Shown: positions 16,762 through 25,268 of the stretch, in pieces
Position numbering within the stretch: position 1 is the stretch's first letter
How the letters are laid out: each line of letters starts with the position of its first letter
Assembly (NCBI RefSeq): GCF_018362995.1
Contig: NZ_CP074372.1
Location: forward strand, 3,410,001 to 3,474,000
Length of the DNA: 64,000 bases
From: Chryseobacterium indologenes
GTDB taxonomy: Bacteria > Bacteroidota > Bacteroidia > Flavobacteriales > Weeksellaceae
Direction: 5' to 3'
Translations under genes and position numbers: made by a program
The notes under the pieces: generated by a model
Databases searched by the model: none
What the model saw: only the letters and a program-made list of their open reading frames with translations
What the model was told of the DNA's origin: nothing

Positions 16762-17872
16762 AAATAATCTTTACCATCTCTTCGGCTTTAGCATGATCCG
16801 AATGTGTTTTTTCTAAGATTTCCTTTCTCTTTTCAGAATCATCATAGTCTTTTTCTGCTGAGGTGATGATCTGTTGGCGAATTTCGTCCATATTGGCCCC
16901 ATAAAGGCATAAATCCTTCAAAATAGGATCATCTGTAATATTTCCATTAATAATCACAAAACGACTGTTGTAAAGGGTGTTGAAAAGCTTCACCTTGGTT
17001 CCTGAATTCTGGTAAGAGATCAGAATGTTGGCATGGGCATTTTCCAGAAGATGGTGAAGGTTTTCTGTGGTAAGGATAGGAGTGAGGGTGATATTTTCAA
17101 CCGCTGAAATCCTCTTTTTAATATCTTCACTGGCACGGTCGGAGGCAACAAGAAGTTTATACTGTGGAAGCGTTTTAAATAGATCAATAGTTTCAATCAG
17201 TGCTCTTTTGTTATCTGCCGTGGTAAGGTCTCCATGAAAAAGAAAATAATTTCCTTTTTTATCAAGTTGCTTTACCAATTGATTGCCATGGAAAATATGG
17301 ATTAACTGTGCGTTTTTCGAATACGTTTCTACTTCATTATATTCCTTTTCAGACAGACAGAATACAGCTTCAAACTTGTTTAAAAGCTTTTTCTGATATC
17401 CATTATACTTTAAAGATTCAATTCTGTAAACAATCTTTTTAAAGATGTTTTTTTCTGATAATGAAAGACCTTTATAATATTCTGCTTCATTGTTGTGATG
17501 GCGGAGATATAGTTCACGCCTGTTGTTTTTCAGAAATCTGATGACGGATGTTGTCTGCAGCCCTTCAAATAATATAGGAGCATTGATCTTTTCCAGATTT
17601 TTAAGAAGCAGATCAGAGTCTCTTATTGCAGCAGCGAAAGGAATTCCTGAAAAATAGAGGAGCGGATTCTTTTTCTTTTTGTAAAAAAAGACATTTTCAG
17701 TAATTTCTTCAACTTCCGGATTAATCTTTACAGGAATTTTGTCTACAAAGCAATGAAGGTGGATTTTTATTCCCAGATCAGATAAAGCCTTGATCTTATG
17801 ATACACATCAATGATCCCGCCATAAGAAGGAGGGTAGGGATAATTGAATGATATGATATGGAGTTCCTTCAC
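16751..17872 (-). CDS. glycosyltransferase, GT4-like
   Basis: A 373-residue enzyme. I start at the GTG at 17872 (V-K-E-L-H-I-I-S-F-N-Y-P-Y-P-P-S-Y-G-G), because the frame further upstream runs through a terminator and both tRNA genes, and a minus-strand TACCTTTG box at 17895-17902 would start transcription just before it. The opening matches the donor-side loop of GT-B enzymes that handle cell-surface sugars. The C-terminal half has Y-F-L-F-H-G-D-L and K-L-F-N-T-L-Y-N-S-R. Substrates unknown. Confidence 0.75.
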   Translation of the reverse strand: MKELHIISFNYPYPPSYGGIIDVYHKIKALSDLGIKIHLHCFVDKIPVKINPEVEEITENVFFYKKKKNPLLYFSGIPFAAAIRDSDLLLKNLEKINAPILFEGLQTTSVIRFLKNNRRELYLRHHNNEAEYYKGLSLSEKNIFKKIVYRIESLKYNGYQKKLLNKFEAVFCLSEKEYNEVETYSKNAQLIHIFHGNQLVKQLDKKGNYFLFHGDLTTADNKRALIETIDLFKTLPQYKLLVASDRASEDIKKRISAVENITLTPILTTENLHHLLENAHANILISYQNSGTKVKLFNTLYNSRFVIINGNITDDPILKDLCLYGANMDEIRQQIITSAEKDYDDSEKRKEILEKTHSDHAKAEEMVKIIFKN

Positions 17873-17894
17873 GTCAGGCGAATTCAGTTGCAGG

Positions 17895-17902
17895 CAAAGG
17901 TA
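17895..17902 (-). promoter_or_regulatory. probable -7 box for the minus-strand glycosyltransferase
   Basis: Reads TACCTTTG on the minus strand, a full TAnnTTTG match, 22 bases before the GTG start. The -33 position shows no TTTG. Confidence 0.4.
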
Positions 17903-17954
17903 AATAAATATGAGAAGAAATGGAGAAAGTACTCTTAAATAGCTTAGAAATAAA

Positions 17955-17986
17955 ATAAAAAAATCTCTCAGAAACCTGAGAGATTT
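17955..17986 (-). terminator. terminator of the tRNA-Val transcript
   Basis: Perfect 11-bp stem AAATCTCTCAG/CTGAGAGATTT with a 4-base loop. On the minus strand it lies 3 bases after the second tRNA and is followed by a T-rich tract. Confidence 0.9.
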
Positions 17987-17989
17987 TTG

Positions 17990-18064
17990 TGGGTCCTGAG
18001 GGATTCGAACCCCCGACCCTCTGGGTGTAAACCAGATGCTCTGAACCAACTGAGCTAAGAACCC
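17990..18064 (-). tRNA. tRNA-Val (anticodon UAC), distal copy
   Basis: 75 bases on the minus strand fold as a full cloverleaf: acceptor GGGTTCT/AGGACCC, D arm GCTC/GAGC, anticodon stem TCTGG/CCAGA with loop TTTACAC (anticodon TAC), T arm with GGTTCGAATCC, discriminator A. CCA is not encoded. The sequence is identical to the copy at 18098-18172. Confidence 0.97.
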
Positions 18065-18097
18065 GAATTTTTTTGAAAGGTTTCGTTTCCTTTTCTG

Positions 18098-18172
18098 TGG
18101 GTCCTGAGGGATTCGAACCCCCGACCCTCTGGGTGTAAACCAGATGCTCTGAACCAACTGAGCTAAGAACCC
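18098..18172 (-). tRNA. tRNA-Val (anticodon UAC), proximal copy
   Basis: Identical in all 75 bases to the copy at 17990-18064 and 33 bases upstream of it, so both are made from one transcript that starts at the promoter at 18203-18233. Anticodon TAC reads GUA and GUG, and with modification other Val codons. Confidence 0.97.
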
Positions 18173-18202
18173 TCTAGACTTGTTCTCTTGTTTAGAGTGG
18201 TG

Positions 18203-18233
18203 CAAATATACGACTTATTCTTTAATCTCCAAA
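18203..18233 (-). promoter_or_regulatory. consensus promoter of the tRNA-Val pair
   Basis: On the minus strand: TTTG (18230-18233), exactly 19 bases, TATATTTG (18203-18210), a perfect match to the Bacteroidota consensus. The -33 box lies inside the last codons of folC. Transcription would begin about 24 bases before the first tRNA. Confidence 0.8.
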
Positions 18234-19459
18234 TTTTTTTCTAAAAAATCTCCCACTACAAAGTTACTTCCGCCGATAAAAATCATTTCTTCATTTGTAC
18301 ATCGTTCTTTTGCAGCAAGATAGGCTTCCTGTACAGAATCAAAAATTTTATAAAAAATTTTCGCCTCCTGAAGCAGATTTTCATAATCTTCCGGATGTCT
18401 TCCCCTGTTGACGGATGGTTTTGCAAAATAGAACTCAGAATTTTCCGGAAGTAATTTCATCACATCATCTATTTTTTTGTCATTTACAAACCCCAAAATG
18501 ACATGCTTGTGTCGGTCAATTGAGTTTAATTGTGAAAAAACATACTCTAAACCTGCCTGGTTGTGTCCCGTATCACAAATCGTAAGCGGATTTTTTGAAA
18601 ATTCAAACCAACGACCAATGAATCCTGTATTCTGGTGAACATGAAGGAGTCCGTTTTCAAGATCTTCTTCAGAAATATGTACTTCCAGTTTTCTTAATTC
18701 TTCTACTGCCGCCAGTACAACTCTGATATTTTTCTTCTGGTAATTTCCTTTCAGGTCAGATTCAAGGTTTGTGGTAAGAAGAGTAGCATCTATAAATGGT
18801 GCATTTTCTTTAATCGCTTTCTCTCGGATGATACTTTTGACAGCTTCATTCTCGTCACCTGAAATAAAAGGGATATTATTTTTAATAATTCCCGCTTTCT
18901 CAGTGGCAATTTCTTCAATGGTATCTCCCAAAATATTCTGATGATCCAGCTGAACATTTGTAATAGAAGAGATCAAAGGTTTAATAATATTTGTTGAATC
19001 AAGTCTTCCTCCCAGTCCCACTTCAATAATGGCAAAATCTACCTGTTGCTGATAAAAATATTCAAAAGCCATGATTGTGGTAAATTCAAAAAAAGAAGGT
19101 CGGATATCCTCCGGAAGTGTTCTTAATTTTTGAATAAACTCGAAGACAAATTCTTTATTACAGTTTTTTCCGTTAACCTTAATACGTTCCGTAAAGTCTA
19201 TCAGGTGCGGAGAATTGTATAATCCGGTTTTATAACCAGCCTCCTGAAGAACGGATGCCAGCATATTGCTTGAAGAGCCCTTTCCGTTGGTCCCGCCGAT
19301 ATGGATGCACTTTATTTTATCCTGGGGATTTCCAAAGAAAGCACAAAGCTTTGTAATATTTTCAAGCCCAGGTTTATAAGCCTTCTGTCCATCTATCTGA
19401 TAGTTGGGCATCTGCACGAAAAGCCAGTCAATAGCTTCCTGATATTGTTCATTTGTCAT
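18215..19459 (-). CDS. folC: bifunctional folylpolyglutamate/dihydrofolate synthase
   Basis: A 414-residue Mur-ligase-family enzyme that adds Glu to dihydropteroate and folates with ATP. It has the P-loop H-I-G-G-T-N-G-K-G-S-S-S (about residues 53-64), S-P-H-L-I-D-F-T-E-R-I, the E-V-G-L-G-G-R-L-D-S-T-N block with a metal-binding Glu, and D-H-Q-N-I-L-G-D-T-I-E-E-I-A-x-E-K-A-G-I. The C-terminal domain has I-C-D-T-G-H-N and G-S-N-F-V-V-G-D-F. Full length. The gene's 3' end overlaps the tRNA-Val promoter. Confidence 0.95.
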   Translation of the reverse strand: MTNEQYQEAIDWLFVQMPNYQIDGQKAYKPGLENITKLCAFFGNPQDKIKCIHIGGTNGKGSSSNMLASVLQEAGYKTGLYNSPHLIDFTERIKVNGKNCNKEFVFEFIQKLRTLPEDIRPSFFEFTTIMAFEYFYQQQVDFAIIEVGLGGRLDSTNIIKPLISSITNVQLDHQNILGDTIEEIATEKAGIIKNNIPFISGDENEAVKSIIREKAIKENAPFIDATLLTTNLESDLKGNYQKKNIRVVLAAVEELRKLEVHISEEDLENGLLHVHQNTGFIGRWFEFSKNPLTICDTGHNQAGLEYVFSQLNSIDRHKHVILGFVNDKKIDDVMKLLPENSEFYFAKPSVNRGRHPEDYENLLQEAKIFYKIFDSVQEAYLAAKERCTNEEMIFIGGSNFVVGDFLEKNLEIKE

Positions 19460-19643
19460 GGTGCAAAATTCCCAAAAGTTTTCTTAAAAAAAAATATAAT
19501 TTTTCAATCTGTAACTTTTTTATATTTAATTCGTCTAATATTGAAAAATCTTAATATGAAGTCGCTGTGATTTGCATTTACAATACTGATGAAGATGACA
19601 CGACTCCATATGACCATTAAAAACAAATAAACATCTACATAAT

Positions 19644-20966
19644 ATGAAAAAAGTTTGGATCATCGTTTTTGGATTAGGTTATCTGGGGTTAAGCGCTCAG
19701 AAGAAATGGTCCTTAAAAGAATGCGTAAGCTATGCAGTGGAGCATAATCTTCAGGTTATCCAAAATCAGTATACTAAAGAAAATCAGGAATACAACCTTA
19801 AAGCGGCCAAAAAAGACTATTTGCCTTCCGTATCGGGGAGTGTTACTACTGGAGTGAGTTTCGGACAAGGATCTTTAGGAGCAGGAAGCTATAGAAACGA
19901 CAGATTTAATAACAGTGTTGGTGTAGGTGCCGATGTTTTGGTTTATAATAATGGGAGATTGGAGAAGAATGTAAGAAAACTCCAGTTTGATGTAGAAGCC
20001 AGCCAGTATGATATTGAAGCTATCAAAAATGATATCTCGGTACAAATTGCACAACAATATTTAACCGCCTTACTGAACAAAGAAATTGTGAAGATTTCTC
20101 AAAGCGCTGTAGAAAATGCTAAAAAACAACGTGACAGAGCACAGATCACCACTCAGGTCGGGACTACTGCACAGACAGTTTTAGCGGAAGCAGACGCGGC
20201 TTGGGCAAGAGAGAAGCAGAATCTTAAAACAGCGGAGGTGAACGTAGGAAGGGCTCTGTTTGCAATCGCTCAGCTTCTGCAACTTTCAGATTATAAGGAT
20301 TTTGATGTGGAAAATGTAGAGATTCCTGAAACATTAGAATCCCAGTTGATAACTGTTGATGATGTTCTTACAAAAGCCTATGATGTACAGCCTCAGATAA
20401 AAGCAGCTGAAAGCAGGATAAGGTCTGCCGAAGCACAAACTGAGGTAAGCAAAACAGCATTCTGGCCTACGTTAACAGCGAGTGCCGGTCTTAATACTTT
20501 CTATAATAAGCAGTTTAATGTTCCTCAGGGAGTTGTACAGGGAACTTTTTTTGAACAATATAAAGATCAGTTTGGACAAAATGTAGGGTTATCACTTAAT
20601 ATTCCTATCTTCAATAAAGGAAAAACAAAACTACAGGTTGAGCAGTCCAAATTAAATGAAAGTGTTAGCAAAATTACCCTTGAACAGCAGAAACAAACGG
20701 TAAGACAGAATATACAGAAAGCTCAGTTTGATGCAGATGCCAATTATGAAAACTATCTTGCTGCTGTGGAAGCTGAAAAAAGTTCTAAACTGGCTCTTGA
20801 TTTTGCTGACAAAAGTTATGCGGCAGGAAGAACAACCATTTATGACGTCAATGTAGCGAGAAATAATTATGCAAATGCACAGGGATCAGTAGCGCAGGCA
20901 AAATATAATTATCTTTTTAGTCTTAAACTATTGAATTTCTATGCAGGAATTCCATTAAGTTTGTAA
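19644..20966 (+). CDS. TolC-family outer-membrane efflux channel
   Basis: A 440-residue protein with a signal peptide (ends L-G-L-S-A-Q-K) and the two long repeat halves of the outer membrane efflux family: W-S-L-K-E-C-V-S-Y-A-V-E-H-N, long coiled helices (Q-R-D-R-A-Q-I-T-T-Q-V-G-T), and in the second half A-A-E-S-R-I-R-S-A-E-A-Q and F-A-D-K-S-Y-A-A-G-R-T-T-I-Y-D-V. It forms the trimeric exit duct of an RND or ABC exporter; the inner-membrane parts are not adjacent. The 184 bases upstream show no clear consensus promoter. The SprT-like gene starts 1 base after its stop. Confidence 0.9.
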   Translation: MKKVWIIVFGLGYLGLSAQKKWSLKECVSYAVEHNLQVIQNQYTKENQEYNLKAAKKDYLPSVSGSVTTGVSFGQGSLGAGSYRNDRFNNSVGVGADVLVYNNGRLEKNVRKLQFDVEASQYDIEAIKNDISVQIAQQYLTALLNKEIVKISQSAVENAKKQRDRAQITTQVGTTAQTVLAEADAAWAREKQNLKTAEVNVGRALFAIAQLLQLSDYKDFDVENVEIPETLESQLITVDDVLTKAYDVQPQIKAAESRIRSAEAQTEVSKTAFWPTLTASAGLNTFYNKQFNVPQGVVQGTFFEQYKDQFGQNVGLSLNIPIFNKGKTKLQVEQSKLNESVSKITLEQQKQTVRQNIQKAQFDADANYENYLAAVEAEKSSKLALDFADKSYAAGRTTIYDVNVARNNYANAQGSVAQAKYNYLFSLKLLNFYAGIPLSL

Positions 20967-20967
20967 A

Positions 20968-21561
20968 ATGCCAATTCAATCATTAGAAAAATATTTACCT
21001 AAAAACAATACTCTTAAATATTTAAGAACCTGGTTTTCAGATTATTATATACATATAAAGGTTACTAGAAACCGAAATTCGAAACTGGGAGATTACAGAA
21101 AGCTTCCGGACAATTCCCATGAAATAACGGTAAACTCTACACTTACCCCGCAACTTTTTTTCTTTGTACTGACCCATGAGCTCGCGCACCTGATTGCGTT
21201 TGAAAAATATGGACGAAGAATTTCTCCCCACGGTAACGAATGGAAAGAAACTTTCAGAAATATGCTCCTTGAAAGTCTTGAAATTTATGATGAAGAGTTA
21301 AAACCTATCATTATAAAATTTTCAAAATCACCCAAAGCGAACTTCATGGCCAGCCCTGATCTGGTAAGGTATTTTCATACTGAGAAACAAGATGATACTC
21401 TTCATTTTATCGAGGAACTGCAGAAGGGGGAATTTTTTATATACCGCAACGAAAAGTATTTATTAGAAGGTCTGGTTAAAAAAAACTATCTTTGTAAGAA
21501 CCTGGCTACTGGAAGGAAGTATTCTTTCAAGCCATTAGCCAGGGTAGAAAAATGTAGTTAA
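20968..21561 (+). CDS. SprT-like zinc metallopeptidase-fold protein
   Basis: A 197-residue cytoplasmic protein. The motif T-H-E-L-A-H-L (His70, Glu71, His74) and the later S-P-H-G-N-E-W-K (third metal His) are the SprT/YgjK-type zinc site. A zinc ribbon, present in some family members, is missing here; only two Cys occur near the end. The gene is packed between tolC (1 base) and the nucleotidyltransferase gene (2 bases). Eukaryotic relatives (Spartan) cut DNA-protein crosslinks; whether this one does is inference. Confidence 0.85.
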   Translation: MPIQSLEKYLPKNNTLKYLRTWFSDYYIHIKVTRNRNSKLGDYRKLPDNSHEITVNSTLTPQLFFFVLTHELAHLIAFEKYGRRISPHGNEWKETFRNMLLESLEIYDEELKPIIIKFSKSPKANFMASPDLVRYFHTEKQDDTLHFIEELQKGEFFIYRNEKYLLEGLVKKNYLCKNLATGRKYSFKPLARVEKCS

Positions 21562-21563
21562 GA

Positions 21564-22646
21564 ATGTTAAAATCAGATAGATACTGCGTTATTATGGCGG
21601 GAGGAATCGGGAGCCGGTTCTGGCCGATGAGCACGCAGAAATTTCCAAAACAGTTTCAGGATATTTTAGGTACCGGGCGTACTATGATTCAGCAGACCTA
21701 TGACAGAATCAGCAAGGTAATTCCTAAAGAGCAAATATTCGTGATTACGAATAAAGAGTATGTGGCTCTTTCCCATCAGCAGCTTCCGGAGATTCCTGAA
21801 GAAAATATTGTGGGGGAACCGCTTATGAAAAATACGGCTGCATGTAACCTATACATGGCCAACAAGATTGCTGAGATCAATCCGGATGCAACAATGATTG
21901 TGCTTCCGGCAGATCACCTGATCCTTAAAGAGGATGTTTTTTTGGAAAAAGTGGAGCTGGCATTTGAGGTAGCTTCAAAACATGATTATCTGGTAACGTT
22001 AGGGATTACTCCAACAAGGCCTGATACGGGCTACGGTTACATTCAATTTGTAGAAAAGAAGGGTTCTGACTATTTTAAAGTGAAAACATTCACAGAAAAG
22101 CCTATCCTTGAAATTGCCCAAAGCTTCTTGGAAAGCGGTGATTTCCTTTGGAATGCAGGTATTTTTATCTGGAATGTAAAAAGTATTCACCATGCTTTTG
22201 ACCTTTATCTTCCGGAGATGATGCAGCATTTTATGGCTTGCGAATACAATTCTGAAAAGGAAAACAGCTGTATTGAAACCATTTATCCAAAAGTGCAGAA
22301 AATCTCTATTGATAACGGGATTTTAGAAAAAGCAAAGAATGTATATGTGATTCCGTCAGATTTAGGATGGAGCGATCTGGGAACATGGACCTCTGTTTAC
22401 GAAAATACAGAAAAAGATAAAGACGGAAATGCGGTAAAACTAAAGCATTTACTTTCCTATAACTCAAAAGGAAACATTATCCGTCTGAGAAATAATAACA
22501 AGGCGGTTATCATTGACGGCCTTGAAAACTACATTGTTGTAGATACCGATAAAGCGCTTCTTATCTGCCCGCGGGATAACGACCAGCTTATAAAAGATTA
22601 TGTTCTTGACTTAAAAAACTTTAAGAAAGGAGATAAGTTTATGTAA
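21564..22646 (+). CDS. manC: mannose-1-phosphate guanylyltransferase
   Basis: A 360-residue enzyme that makes GDP-mannose from mannose-1-phosphate and GTP for surface glycans. It has the nucleotidyltransferase loop M-A-G-G-I-G-S-R-F-W-P-M-S (near residue 11), E-P-x-x-K-N-T-A, P-A-D-H, F-x-E-K-P and the W-N-A-G-I-F-I-W strand, followed by D-L-G-W-S-D-L-G-T-W. The length fits the short form without the phosphomannose-isomerase domain. It starts 2 bases after the SprT-like gene. Confidence 0.92.
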   Translation: MLKSDRYCVIMAGGIGSRFWPMSTQKFPKQFQDILGTGRTMIQQTYDRISKVIPKEQIFVITNKEYVALSHQQLPEIPEENIVGEPLMKNTAACNLYMANKIAEINPDATMIVLPADHLILKEDVFLEKVELAFEVASKHDYLVTLGITPTRPDTGYGYIQFVEKKGSDYFKVKTFTEKPILEIAQSFLESGDFLWNAGIFIWNVKSIHHAFDLYLPEMMQHFMACEYNSEKENSCIETIYPKVQKISIDNGILEKAKNVYVIPSDLGWSDLGTWTSVYENTEKDKDGNAVKLKHLLSYNSKGNIIRLRNNNKAVIIDGLENYIVVDTDKALLICPRDNDQLIKDYVLDLKNFKKGDKFM

Positions 22647-22678
22647 TATTTGGTATATTTTCTGCTGATTTTTAAATT

Positions 22679-23341
22679 ATGATTAAAGCTGCAACCCGAT
22701 TTACAATTCTTACATTCTTACTCTTGGGAGTCTTAGTATTTTCTCAGGAGAAGAAAAAATTTTCAAGCATTCCGAATATTCTACAGCAGATCAATCCGGG
22801 CAATAGGGTAGACTCATGGATACTGGTATACAACAGCTATGGAAAAGGTGAAGAAATAAAAATTTCGGGTAAGGTGGATTATACCCCTCAATTTTCCGGA
22901 TTTAATCTTTTTCCCAGTGAAGACAGCTTTTATTATATTGCTTATTCAGAAGGTGGAAAAGTTAATTATATTACCGATATTGAAGGACTTAAGAAGTTCA
23001 TAGACCGGATTGATAATGCGCAGGAAGCTGCTGTAATGCTGGCTGCCGAAGGATATATGGTGGATGAGGAATTCAAAGACCTTGCAGGTAACTATCATGA
23101 AGACAAATCGAATTATTATCTTGACCTTGGAAAACTAACCTCAAAGGAATGTCCTTATCAGAAAACGCATTATACGGTGACTGTAAATAAGTCAACAGGT
23201 GCTGTAAGTAATGTGAAGGACAATGGAACCTATATTGAGCTTTACAATAAAAAGTGTGCTAATAACCCGAGACTTTTAAAAATCGAAAAAAAAGAAGAAC
23301 CAAAGAAAGATGAGCCCAGAAAAACACCCAAGCGCAAATAA
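22679..23341 (+). CDS. exported protein of unknown function
   Basis: A 220-residue protein with a signal peptide (hydrophobic run F-T-I-L-T-F-L-L-L-G-V-L-V-F-S, cleavage before Q-E-K). The body is mixed alpha/beta with several Tyr/Asp-rich strands, and the last ~20 residues are a Lys/Glu/Pro-rich tail (K-K-E-E-P-K-K-D-E-P-R-K). No family recognised. Its 3' end overlaps the start of the acetyltransferase gene by 32 bases. Confidence 0.6.
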   Translation: MIKAATRFTILTFLLLGVLVFSQEKKKFSSIPNILQQINPGNRVDSWILVYNSYGKGEEIKISGKVDYTPQFSGFNLFPSEDSFYYIAYSEGGKVNYITDIEGLKKFIDRIDNAQEAAVMLAAEGYMVDEEFKDLAGNYHEDKSNYYLDLGKLTSKECPYQKTHYTVTVNKSTGAVSNVKDNGTYIELYNKKCANNPRLLKIEKKEEPKKDEPRKTPKRK

Positions 23342-23843
23342 AACCTACGAGACTGAGCGATTAATACTTCGTCCCATGTCCCGTGAAGACAAAGACTTTG
23401 TTTTTGAGCTTTATAACAGACCAAAATTTATTCAACATATCGGCAATCGTAATGTCAATAGCATTGAAGATGCTGAAAACTATATCTTAAACAGATTTGC
23501 TCCACAGATTGAAAGGCTGGGATTCGGAAACTATCTTTTAGTGACGAAGGAAGGAAATGAAAAAGTAGGTGCCGTAGGAATCTTTGAAAGAGAAGGCTTG
23601 GATATCGTGGATATAGGATATTCTCTGCTGGAAGAGTTTGAAGGTAAAGGATATGCTTTTGAAGCGGCTCAGAAGGTTAAATCTATTGGAATGGATGAAT
23701 TCGGGTTAACAAAAATATCAGCGATTATTTCAAAAGATAATGTTTCTTCCCAAAAACTAATCGAAAAGTTGGGATTAAGGTTTAAAAAACATGTCACTCT
23801 TCCCGGAGAAACTGAAGAATTAAACTATTACGAAACAGAATAA
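23310..23843 (+). CDS. GNAT-family N-acetyltransferase (RimJ/RimL-like)
   Basis: A 177-residue enzyme opening E-T-E-R-L-I-L-R-P-M, the usual start of the Rim group, and with the acetyl-CoA-binding region G-Y-S-L-L-E-E-F-E-G-K-G-Y-A-F-E-A and D-N-V-S-S-Q-K-L-I-E-K-L-G-L. I keep the ATG at 23310, inside the end of the previous gene, because no later Met precedes the conserved start. Substrate unknown; relatives act on ribosomal-protein N-termini or small molecules. Confidence 0.82.
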   Translation: MSPEKHPSANKTYETERLILRPMSREDKDFVFELYNRPKFIQHIGNRNVNSIEDAENYILNRFAPQIERLGFGNYLLVTKEGNEKVGAVGIFEREGLDIVDIGYSLLEEFEGKGYAFEAAQKVKSIGMDEFGLTKISAIISKDNVSSQKLIEKLGLRFKKHVTLPGETEELNYYETE

Positions 23844-23854
23844 TAAATCAAAAA

Positions 23855-23906
23855 AATATTTTCACAAATAATACAACTATGTATCTGTGTTATTTGTGAA
23901 AATATT
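23855..23906. repeat. long perfect inverted repeat between convergent genes
   Basis: AATATTTTCACAAATAA (23855-23871) and its exact reverse complement (23890-23906), 17 bp, extended inward by a wobble pair and ACA/TGT. It could act as a bidirectional terminator for the GNAT and bcp genes, but it lacks long T-runs and may be a mobile-type palindrome. Confidence 0.7.
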
Positions 23907-23931
23907 CGTGATATCTGTGTTTAAAAAGAAA

Positions 23932-24381
23932 TTATCCCTCCAGAATCTGCTCAGCAGCCGTCTTTGAAGTTACTTTTTCAATTACTCTTGTACAAATGCC
24001 ATTTTCATCAAAGATAAAAGTGGTTCTTACAATTCCCATATAGGTTTTTCCAAATGTTTTTTTCTCCTGCCATACCCCGAATTTCTCAATGATGTTATGA
24101 TTTTCATCCGCAATAAGATCATAAGGAAATGCAAACTTGCTGTGGAAATTCTTCTGCTTTTTTACAGAATCACCACTTATTCCCAATAATTGAAATCCTG
24201 CTTTTTTTAGCTTAGTATAATTATCACTCAGGTTGCAGGCTTCCACCGTGCAGGTTGGTGTATTTGCTTGCGGATAGAAGAAAACCACTAGCTTTTTTCC
24301 AATTAATTTTGATGAGGTTACTGTTTCTCCGTCCTGATTGAGTTCTTCAAATTCAGGTAATTTATCTCCAACTTTCAGCAT
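23932..24381 (-). CDS. bcp: thioredoxin-dependent thiol peroxidase (BCP/PrxQ)
   Basis: A 149-residue peroxiredoxin that reduces hydroperoxides. The peroxidatic Cys44 sits in N-T-P-T-C-T and the resolving Cys49 five residues on (E-A-C-N), the alpha-helix pairing of the Q type. F-F-Y-P-Q-A replaces the usual F-F-Y-P-K-A-x-T. Full length, cytoplasmic. It is divergent from nth with only 33 bases between start codons, so their promoters must overlap the coding starts. Confidence 0.93.
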   Translation of the reverse strand: MLKVGDKLPEFEELNQDGETVTSSKLIGKKLVVFFYPQANTPTCTVEACNLSDNYTKLKKAGFQLLGISGDSVKKQKNFHSKFAFPYDLIADENHNIIEKFGVWQEKKTFGKTYMGIVRTTFIFDENGICTRVIEKVTSKTAAEQILEG

Positions 24382-24414
24382 AATGATTTAATTTTGTTCA
24401 AATTTAAGGGTTAC

Positions 24415-25035
24415 ATGACAAAAAAACAAAGAGCTGAGCTCGTTCAGAGAGAACTGGATAAATTATATCCCACCACTCCTATTCCGTTAGATCACACTGA
24501 TCCCTATACATTGATGGTTGCCGTAGCACTTTCTGCACAAACTACAGATAAAAAAGTAAACCAGGTTACGCCCGAACTTTTTGCGGTAGCAGGAACGCCT
24601 CAAAGAATGGCTAAGCTGGAAGAATTTGAAATCAAAGAACTCATCAAAGAAATAGGATTATCCAACACGAAAGCCAAAAACCTGAAGAGAATGGCCGAAC
24701 TTCTGTTAGAAAGACATAATGGTATTGTTCCCCAGACTTATGAAGAATTGGAAGCTCTTCCGGGCGTAGGACACAAAACGGCTTCAGTAGTAATGAGTCA
24801 GGGTTTCGGATTTCCTGCTTTTCCTGTGGATACCCATATTCACCGTCTGATGACGCAGTGGAAGCTTACGTCAGGAAAAAATGTAGTAGAAACAGAGCGT
24901 GATGCAAAAAGTTTATTCCCTGAAGAAGTATGGAATAAGCTTCATCTTCAGATCATTTTCTATGGAAGAGAATATTCTCCGGCAAGAGGGAAAGGAGAGA
25001 AAGATTTTATTACGAAAATGATGTTTGAGAAATAA
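24415..25035 (+). CDS. nth: endonuclease III, without the Fe-S cluster cysteines
   Basis: A 206-residue DNA glycosylase/AP lyase of base excision repair. I start at the ATG at 24415; the frame extends upstream only through a TTG. The helix-hairpin-helix is L-P-G-V-G-H-K-T with catalytic Lys121, and Asp139 follows in F-P-V-D-T-H. Classical EndoIII ends with four cysteines holding a [4Fe-4S] cluster; here that region is Y-S-P-A-R-G-K-G-E-K-D-F-I-T-K with no Cys at all. Cluster-free relatives exist, so the enzyme may still be active. Confidence 0.92.
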   Translation: MTKKQRAELVQRELDKLYPTTPIPLDHTDPYTLMVAVALSAQTTDKKVNQVTPELFAVAGTPQRMAKLEEFEIKELIKEIGLSNTKAKNLKRMAELLLERHNGIVPQTYEELEALPGVGHKTASVVMSQGFGFPAFPVDTHIHRLMTQWKLTSGKNVVETERDAKSLFPEEVWNKLHLQIIFYGREYSPARGKGEKDFITKMMFEK

Positions 25036-25050
25036 TTCAATGATTATAGT

Positions 25051-25205
25051 GCTACGTTCGCAAAGATTTTATAAAAATTGCGTTGAAATGGTTCGCAAAG
25101 GCACTTCGTTCAGTTAAGACAAAAGTTCCTCGCTAAGTGAAACGCCCTTGCGAACTAAAAATAAAACGCAACAATTACTTTATTATCACTGCGTTTATTT
25201 TAATT
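25051..25205. repeat. palindromic intergenic repeat, copy A
   Basis: The core (25091-25155) has arms GTTCGCAAAGGC and GTGAAACGCCCTTGCGAAC, and a second hairpin follows (AAAATAAAACGCA near 25158-25170 against TGCGTTTATTTT at 25190-25201). A further GTTCGCAAAG lies at 25056. The element matches copy B at 41.1 kb in order, spacing and sequence. It fills most of the 233-base gap between nth and the DinB-like gene; nothing else is seen in the gap. Confidence 0.75.
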
Positions 25206-25268
25206 TTTTTATGCAACCATGTCAAGGTTCAAAACCTTAACATGATTTATGTGAGAGAGGAAATGTAT

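Noticed and set aside
17873..18205. N-terminal extension of the minus-strand glycosyltransferase frame
   Set aside because: The frame runs through both tRNA-Val genes and their terminator, giving the same peptide twice. It is a translation of tRNA, not protein.
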